From: Sanghuangporus weigelae
Lineage: Eukaryota; Basidiomycota; Agaricomycetes; Hymenochaetales; Hymenochaetaceae
Reading direction: 5' to 3'
DNA length: 64,000 nt
Assembly (NCBI GenBank): GCA_033182465.1
Contig: CP137322.1
Location: 682,001 to 746,000, forward strand
The translations under genes were made by a program, and so were the position numbers. How positions within the stretch are numbered: the stretch's first letter is position 1; every line of letters begins with the position of its first letter. Below the pieces are notes generated by a model that saw only the letters and a program-made list of their open reading frames with translations, was not told where the DNA came from and did no database searches. Positions 57,301 through 64,000 of this stretch are shown here, piece by piece.

Positions 57301-59183
57301 CGAACTTTACGTTACCTGTCCTTCCCGAGGAGAAGACGCCCGTGTCAAGCCCCGTCGGTACGCTTAAGAAGGGCGCGGATATTCCGGTCCCTGATGATGG
57401 TGCCGGCGCCGAAGAGGAAAGCAGCAAACAAACTCAGAGTGTTGGTATTGAGACACGCATGGAGAAACCCGCCCCACCAAAGAAACCGGACTTTGCTCGT
57501 GCGCCGTCGTCGAAGATCCACATCGGTACGTAGATCAAAAACAATGTAGACCGGTTTCGGCAGCATGTACTTATACATAGTCACACACAATGGACAATTG
57601 GTTCTGAACAATGCAGATGTTGTGGATGAACCTGTGCCTGCGGTAAACGCTGCGAAGATTTGGGAGACCAGACCGCCTGGATTCGTTCCGGACCCGGACC
57701 AGCATACTGTTTCGGTTGAGGTCCTCGATGTTGCTGGAGGATCTTCGACGGAAATTACGAAAGGACCGGATAATGGTTATATGTTTTATGAGACGGAGGT
57801 GCTGGCTATTGTACACCGCGCGAAGAGTCGCTCGTCAGGTCTCGTTACGACAAAGCTATGGGCGTGGATTGGAAGAAAAGCGGGGGTTGGTGAGAGAGAG
57901 GAAAAGAAATTGCAAGAGCTTGCGAAGAGATATGGGACTGTGTTATTGCGATGCGGTCAGTGTGCCGAACCTCAAGAACTTGTGAATATTCTGGGAGGGA
58001 TACTGGTCATTCGTCAAGTGCCGTTTCTTATCGTGGATCTTACAGTTTTGGTAGAGACTGATTCTCCTGCATCTACAGGGCCAACGCTCGTTGTGGTCGT
58101 CTGAGAATACGACGATGCACGTAGTCCGCTCTTCGGCAGGTGTGATCCTCATAGACGAGGTTGACCTTGTAAACAAACCTACGTTAATATTCCGCATACT
58201 CGTTACTAACTATCTGCCTTACAATCAGAACGTTAGCAACCTCTGCTCAGGATTCAGCTACTGCATTTCCCTTCTCGAAACTATCTGGGTTTGGTACGGC
58301 TGTGGATCCATTCCGGCAGAGCGCAACGCAGCATTGCGGTATGCACAGACTTTGTGCTCAGGTAATGACGAGAAGAAAGTGGTTGAGGTAGAAGAGGGGA
58401 ACGAGGATGAGATGTTCTGGATGTTCCTTGGTGAGGACGGATATGCCAGTGCGGATTATTGGAAGTGGAGGAAGAACGAGAGGGTTATGGACCCGCGATT
58501 TTGGAGGGTGGATTGTGCGAATACTGGCTCGGAGGTGCGCATCCATATGTGTTTCGCGAAGAGGGCGGATAGGGGCTGACGTCTTTTCGAACTTTGCCTG
58601 TAGGTGAAAGAGCTCGAGACGCTCCCTCCTCCATCTGAAGTCTCGGAATCGATTCTCGTCGTCCACCTTGCATACGAGATATTCACCCTCATTGGGTCCG
58701 CGGCCCGAGGACAACGGCGCAATATCAAGCTCGGTCTGACACTTGCTCAGGTATGTTCGCTTTGCGCATCGGGTTCCGGAACTTATGGCTTCACTTCACA
58801 ATATCAGGAATTATCCTCGCACACGGCACGATCTAAGCCCTTCCGACCGCCCGTACATGTTCTGATCTTTCCCTCGCAAGTTCCTTTGGACTTGCAGGCG
58901 GCTGTTCGAGGACTTGATGTAGAAGCAATTGTATGCATTCCATATCCACAGTGCTATGGTGAATGTATTTTTATGATTTTATCTCTAGCATACAGCAACG
59001 CAACTTCCAAATCATATGAACCTTCTTACTCTGAGTGACGCTTGGAAACAGGTGAGCTGTTCTTCGTGTCTACCCGTGATACTGCTCTAATTGGAGGGCT
59101 ACCAAAAGCTGCAACAGAGGGACTGGGACCAGAACGACCTGGAGGATGGATCAATGATGCCTCTTGGACTAATGCCACGCTGA
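54383..59183 (+). CDS. DUF4045/gelsolin-repeat protein, probable actin regulator
   Basis: A large multi-exon protein. The N-terminus (MESPARRRIEVPRASADAGL) is followed by a conserved helix: LAEWTSKIKAIQRDVDADEE. About 950 residues of Pro/Ser/Thr-rich disordered sequence follow, carrying conserved islands such as YDPTQFEQRSRADIVAPHPV, LQGRGFVQSFVKLSGEIEAA, ENMRRLQDTWSNQGPIGVKP and RRSTYERYSNFTLPVLPEE. This matches fungal DUF4045 proteins. The C-terminal 450 residues hold gelsolin-like modules: SSGLVTTKLWAWIGRKAGV, ELVNILGGILVIRQG, LLETIWVWYGCGSIPAER, FWMFLGEDGYASADYWKWRK. The end is HMNLLTLSDAWKQ joined to RDWDQNDLEDGSMMPLGLMP. Gelsolin modules bind actin and phosphoinositides, so a cortical actin role is inferred. 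Introns fall at 54620, 56360, 57530 and several in the gelsolin part; frame is kept at each join I checked. Confidence 0.85.
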
Positions 59184-59393
59184 TGCTAACGATCTGTTAT
59201 GAAATTTTGCTTTCAATGAATCTTTCGACTTCTTGTACTGATCACCATCGCAATGATTTTTGATTGTATCACTTAACATCATATGTCATGCTTGACAATA
59301 CTGCACTGTAACAAATGCACGAAATAGTTGGTTAAGAATGTGCAAAATAGAACGAGAAACACAATACAGAAGAATTGAGACTGGCAAAGTGCA

Positions 59394-60174
59394 TTAACCA
59401 GTGCCTTTTGCCTCTTGAGGATGCACAGGTAGTGCATAACGGCCGAGCTTTGCGCATTTCTTATAGCTCTTCATCCATTGCATGTTTTGCGCGAGGCTGA
59501 CCACCTCGAACCCTGGGAATTCTGTTCTTCGTGCGCATTGAACATCTTGTGTTTTTGCGAACTCAACAAAGAACCGTCGTCTGCGACTCTTGCCGGGTCT
59601 GCATGCATGGACCTTGACACTTGTGAGTAGTCAGAAGATCGCGGGTTTTCAAATAAGGAGGAAAAGCGTACATCTCTCCGCAGGTTGAGAAAACCGAATG
59701 GATATCAGACTCATCATATTCCTTCAGGCAACGTACGACGAGAACGCGATCTTGAAGGCCGGTCCTCTTTGCAGACAGTCTGGTTGTTTTCCGCTTACTG
59801 GATGAAGAGCTTCCGCAATAGAAGCTTCCGTATGTGCATTGCAACGACTCGAACAGCGGTAAGAGCTCCAATGAGCTATGAAGAGGGTCAACTTTGACAG
59901 CGGGCGGGACGTATACGCCGGTTGCTTTGCGAGCAGCGTCTTCATCCTCGAATTCGACGAAGTAGTGAGATAATCCGGGGAAATCTCTGAGGCATCCAGG
60001 TGGTAAATCAAAAGGAATAATCCTGAGTCTGAAGGGGATCATTATATTACTTCGTTTCGGAACTCGAACTCTGACATTTACTTACATCTCACCGCAGTTG
60101 GCGAAGAGACTATAAACTTCGGATTCGGTAATGTATCTTGAGCAATCTACAATAGCGACCTTTTCCGAAAGCAT
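59394..60174 (-). CDS. Small protein with two RRM-like domains
   Basis: Three exons. The first starts MLSEKVAIVDCSRYITESEV and continues YSLFANCGE, the beta1-alpha1 part of an RNA-recognition motif. The second gives ILRIIPFDLPPGCLRDFPGL and HYFVEFEDEDAARKATGVYV (RNP1-like YFVEF). After a linker a second RRM begins DRVLVVRCLKEYDESDIHSV, FSTCGE. The third exon contains RRRRFFVEFAKTQDVQCARR, then EVVSLAQNMQWMKSYKKCAK and the end HPQEAKGTG. RNP motifs are weak (Cys and Glu replace aromatic positions), resembling fungal proteins of the Mei2/meiosis-type divergent RRMs. The role is probably RNA or protein binding; the target is unknown. It is convergent with the gelsolin-type gene, 210 bases away. 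Confidence 0.75.
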
Positions 60175-60496
60175 TGAGTAATACTGTAGACGACTTTTGA
60201 GGCAGAGCCTGAGGAAGGTTGAAGCAAGTAGGAAAGTACATGTCACGTGTCTAATGCGCGAACTTCATTCCCACTGTTTGTAGTTATTTATGACTGACAA
60301 TATCGCGAGTCCAAATCAAATACAGCAGTTCTCTATTAAATTTCAATCTGTAATTGGAAATCGTACTCGCCCCTTTCTTCCCCACGAAAAATGAGGGTAT
60401 ACAAAGGCCATCAGTCGTCTATTCAGAGTATCGATATCCGATGAGACCCGCCTCGTGAGCCTTGATTTCTAATAGAACCATCAATTGTCTGAAGAT

Positions 60497-62935
60497 CTAT
60501 GAACAACCTGAAACCTTACGAAGAGCAAGTAACTTCGAGTAGTAGCGAGTTTGCGCGAAGTTACCTGGGTACAAAAAGGATAAATATGGCGTCTGAGTGT
60601 TTCATGTATTGTTGCTCACCCATTGCAAAGTACAAGCCCGGAACGCCGGAATAGCGGAACACGGAGTTGAGTTCTCCCTCATCATTGATTCCCCATATTG
60701 GATCAAAGCGCTCGGCAACGTTACGGCTAACAAGAGTCTTCACATGTTCCATTGCGCCTTCATACCTTCGGGTGGACAAGAATCAGTGAAGGACATTTGT
60801 AATGTGGGATTCTCGAGTAAGGAGCACCCACCCTGTTGCAAGGATCACGACGTCTGCAGATAGAGAAGTTCCATTCTCAAACTCAATTCCGTCTTCTGTG
60901 AATTGTTTGATCAGGCTGTCATTCTTTAATTTAATTTTACCGTCGACGATCATTTGGCTCGCTCCGGTGTCTAAGGAATGCAATTAAATATAGCGCTCAA
61001 CGAGGAAAGACATGTCGGCTGACCGAAGTAGAAGCCTCCTCCTCGCCGGAGGAACAGCATGATGACGCCAGAGTCGTCTTCTCCCATGTTCAATTTAAAT
61101 CCGCGCTTCCTAAGTCCATCGAGAAGTTCTCTACATTTAAGGTCAGCGTGTGCTTCTGTTAAATGTAGGAGATCAAGTCGAATACACGCACTTGTCCATC
61201 TCTGCAATCCGAGGAGCTTGACGCTGGTGTAACATCTTGGTCAGGAAGCTGGGAAACGATGCACCAATCCTGTCGGAGACATCCGGAGGCGGAGTGTCGT
61301 CCCCGTAAGCACCTACAATTCCAATAAATCAAGTAATTCTCTTAATACTGCTCTAACAATACTGACCTTTCTGGAACGTAGTGACGCCGAATTTAGTCGA
61401 CATTATATAGGTGGACTCTCTCTGCACCATTGTAGTATCTGCATCGAGAAGTTTTCAAGAAAAATCGACAGTGAACGCTATAGTGCACACCAATTCCGCG
61501 CTTTCCATGATCTTGAGCAACATCGTGACCTGATCTGATGTTAGAAACAGTCTGAGAATATTCATATAAGATCCTAGCCTGATGTGCAGGAACCGATGAT
61601 TACAACTTTCTTCCCATCATGCTCTTTCGCAGTCTTGTACTGAGTCGTATGTATGAGCTTCCCTTTAAATTTCTCCTGCCAGTATCGAGAACATTATGCT
61701 CAGATGCTTTCATCAGCAGTACCATCCTGAACCACATACCATTCCGGGAAACTTCGGCATTCTTGGTGAACCACCAAAGAGACCTGTGGCAAATGCGACA
61801 TGCTTCGGTTTAAGAATCCTTGTTTCACCACTGGCGCGTCTTATGTGAACGCTCCAGGGATCCTGTCCGGAGACTGTACCCTCATCGATTTTTTCGACAT
61901 GTGTGCTTGTCCAGACGTTCAGATCCAAGGCCTGTGCATAAAGCTCAAGCCAGTCAGCAATCTGAAAATTTGCGGTAAGCAATGAGTATACAAATACACC
62001 ACAAGAAGACGGACTTTTGGAGATGGCGTCCAAAGCGGCCAGGTCGACGGAAATCTTTGCAGAAACAAGGTAAGATGTATTTTAACGAAATCATGGTATT
62101 GGACGCACGAAAGATAAGGCATATGTATGTAGTCTATGGCCGACCGGTCATTAGAGTTGCAGATGATTTGACAGGAATGTCGATACTTACGGACGGGATC
62201 ATGCAGAGACAGTGCCTCGTAACGAGTACGCCAGGAATCCCCGACGCGGGGATGACGCTCAATAACCAAAGTAGGCACACCGAGGTATTTCAATCTTGCG
62301 GCGACCTCAAGCCCACAATGTCCTGCGCCAATGACTACGACAATCGGTTCAGATTCTTCGAAAGAAAGCTCGCGCTGTCGCTCCGACAGCCAGTCATCCC
62401 CATGATTGGGTAAAGTAGAGCGCAAAGGGCCCACGAGTTCCGGAAACCCTTTTAGTCCTTCCAGATTCGTATAGACCACATGAGCTTTCCATGTTCCGGA
62501 AGAGGTCGGAACCAAGCGAAACACGCCAGAACCGGAGCCCACAGAAGTCTCGAACGAAAATATCGCCTGGATCCAAGCAAGATCCGGATACGGTGTCTGA
62601 AGTGATACCTTGTCCTTGTCCAAGGCCAGCTTTGAGATGCTTACGGAGTCCCTACCCTGTGAGTCAAAAGACTGGGAGGAAGTGTTCAAAATATCGTTTA
62701 AGAAGCGAGCGATCTTTGCCGTTCCATGGAAGGTGCGAAAATCCCAGGTTAGAGCTAATGTATCACGCCAGAATGCATCGTCTATGAGGAGAGCCATAAC
62801 TCCTGTCGTATCGCACTCTCCTAGACATTGTGCGAACTGGTTAAACCAATCCGAGGTGATTGCAACGGCATCAATATCTTTGGGGAGCTCGACGTTGAGT
62901 CGAGTTAGTGTAGGAAGGGCTAACTCTGGAGCCAT
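60497..62935 (-). CDS. Flavin-containing monooxygenase-like protein with N-terminal NTF2-like domain
   Basis: A predicted FAD- and NADPH-dependent monooxygenase; the substrate is not identifiable. It starts MAPELALPTLTRLNVELPKD at 62935; an in-frame TTG upstream is not preferred. Residues 25-170 look like an NTF2-like fold (DWFNQFAQCLGECDTTGVMA, AFWRDTLALTWDFRTFHG). The FAD site follows, IVVVIGAGHCGLEVAARLKY (GxGxxG), then VGDSWRTRYEALSLHDPV. The NADPH site is KKVVIIGSCTSGHDVA. The late ATG motif is SLSADVVILATGYEGAMEHV. The C-terminus is GVPGLYFAMGNFAQTRYYSK and ends LALRKVSGCS. The NTF2-like plus FMO layout is common in fungal monooxygenases. About eight introns. All dinucleotide-binding motifs are intact. 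Length of about 600 residues fits. Confidence 0.88.
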
Positions 62936-64000
62936 AGATGGAGTTTCTCGTTGAATCAAGGTAGTCGAAGTATAATACTAGGAGAAATGCTAGGAGATGA
63001 AGTTGGGAAGAAGAAAGTGTGCTTAAACGTAAATTGACGCGTGCATGTAGATAGATAAGAATCGTATTCCCAAGACGATCGCATCAAAAGGTCATCAGGC
63101 GTAGGAGCTTATTTCGAGATGAGGTCAACTTTAGGATAACCCCGACGATCGATTGAAACCTGAACGGTAATCTTATGTAATCAACCGTCTGTTTATCCAT
63201 CCTTCAGGAGAAGAGAGAAGAGACTCCCCATTCTTCGGTGCACTTTGTCAAGGTAGAAGCCCATCCGGATCGGACAAAAAGCAAGGTCCCATTTTGGGGC
63301 TCTGAGCGAGTTTAGTTCAAGTAAGTAAGATTGTTGACATAGATGAGCGTCTAGCTCGAGAAGCTCTAGTTACGGGTCGGATCTGGTTGCCTATCCATCC
63401 TACCATCCGATTCTTGTTATGCTGGTGGTCTCTAGTGAGGCGTTGTCATATTTCAAGCAAGTGTTTCGTAGTAGGAACGACTTCGCAAACGCTCCATCGG
63501 TTGAGAATATCAGCTTAGCCCGCAGCCTTGCTGATGAGTAGAGGGGAGAAGGCCATGCTTGGCATTGTTATTTCAAACACGTAGATCATATGAGGACTCC
63601 GAAGCCTTTGGTTTCGGGTAGTAATTGGTGCTTCTACCAAGGGCAATGCAGTGCGGGCAGCCGAAGGGTCTGCAATACAGCACAAGTCTGTGAGTACAGG
63701 CAGAAACGCAACGAGAAAGAAAAATCGAAAAGCACTTGCCGACAGTCCATGTTGTGTACATTGTAATAGCAAGAAGCATGCTTAGCGCTGTCTAAGTTCC
63801 ACAGGCAATGAGGATAGAAAGTCGTTGGAGTTTTTGAGTCGCATTCCCTAAATAGACCGTGTGTAGTAGTTGACCGTGTTTCGTAGACTCGTAGTAGTAT
63901 TTCTTGGATCGTATTACGGATCAACCGTGCAGTTCTCAGCAAGTCCCGACGTGAAACTTAAAAACTATACCCAGATAAACTTAACCAGATGATCGAATAG
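62936..64000. other. Window end, no supported gene
   Basis: The first part is the promoter of the flavin monooxygenase. Minus-strand frames at 63515-63942 contain a short hydrophobic stretch and may be the 3' part of a gene running off the window edge (a stop lies at 63515), but no domain is visible. Confidence 0.3.

Overview
This window is nuclear DNA of a basidiomycete fungus, most likely a mushroom-forming agaricomycete. Genes are dense and lie on both strands. Introns are many and short (about 50-65 bases). Several products belong to families typical of Agaricomycetes: a DUF6593-type protein, a paired-cysteine-cluster protein, F-box/LRR proteins and a GPI-anchored secreted protein. I see no rRNA, no CRISPR array, and no retroelement or virus-like element. 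Exon structures were inferred by eye from conserved peptides and splice signals.

Layout. 0.3-3.2 kb: Nse4 (SMC5/6 complex) and proteasome alpha-3, head to tail. 3.5-9.2 kb: an aldo/keto reductase between two disordered low-complexity proteins, then a charged hypothetical protein. 9.7-16.5 kb: two large minus-strand genes, a paired Cys-cluster protein and a DUF6593-type protein. 17.9-20.1 kb: two possible small proteins and the H2A.Z chaperone Chz1. 20.7-24.3 kb: a divergent pair, the HAC1/XBP1-type bZIP factor of the unfolded protein response and the arginine methyltransferase PRMT1. 26.0-31.4 kb: a basic coiled-coil protein and a NIMA-family kinase, tail to tail. 31.8-33.3 kb: a decayed F-box gene. 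33.3-41.6 kb: a gene-poor stretch with a MITE, palindromes and short tandem repeats. 41.6-43.4 kb: an orphan protein, followed by another 3.7 kb gene-poor stretch. 47.1-50.2 kb: ribosomal protein uS7 (RPS5) and a mitochondrial carrier-family protein. 50.8-54.1 kb: an F-box/LRR-type protein and a GPI-anchored protein. 54.4-59.2 kb: a DUF4045/gelsolin protein. 59.4-62.9 kb: a two-RRM protein and a flavin monooxygenase.

The genes are mostly unrelated housekeeping functions (genome stability, proteolysis, chromatin, translation, ER stress, cell cycle, actin) and do not form a pathway cluster. The most striking element is in the HAC1 gene. Two long same-strand reading frames overlap, and a CUGCAGC hairpin matching the Ire1 3' cleavage site lies where the frame must switch. 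This implies cytoplasmic non-spliceosomal splicing. Also notable are a run of micro-exons at the start of the proteasome gene (a 3-base coding exon holding only the ATG, then 16, 27 and 15 bases), two GC-AG introns, and a 130-bp MITE.
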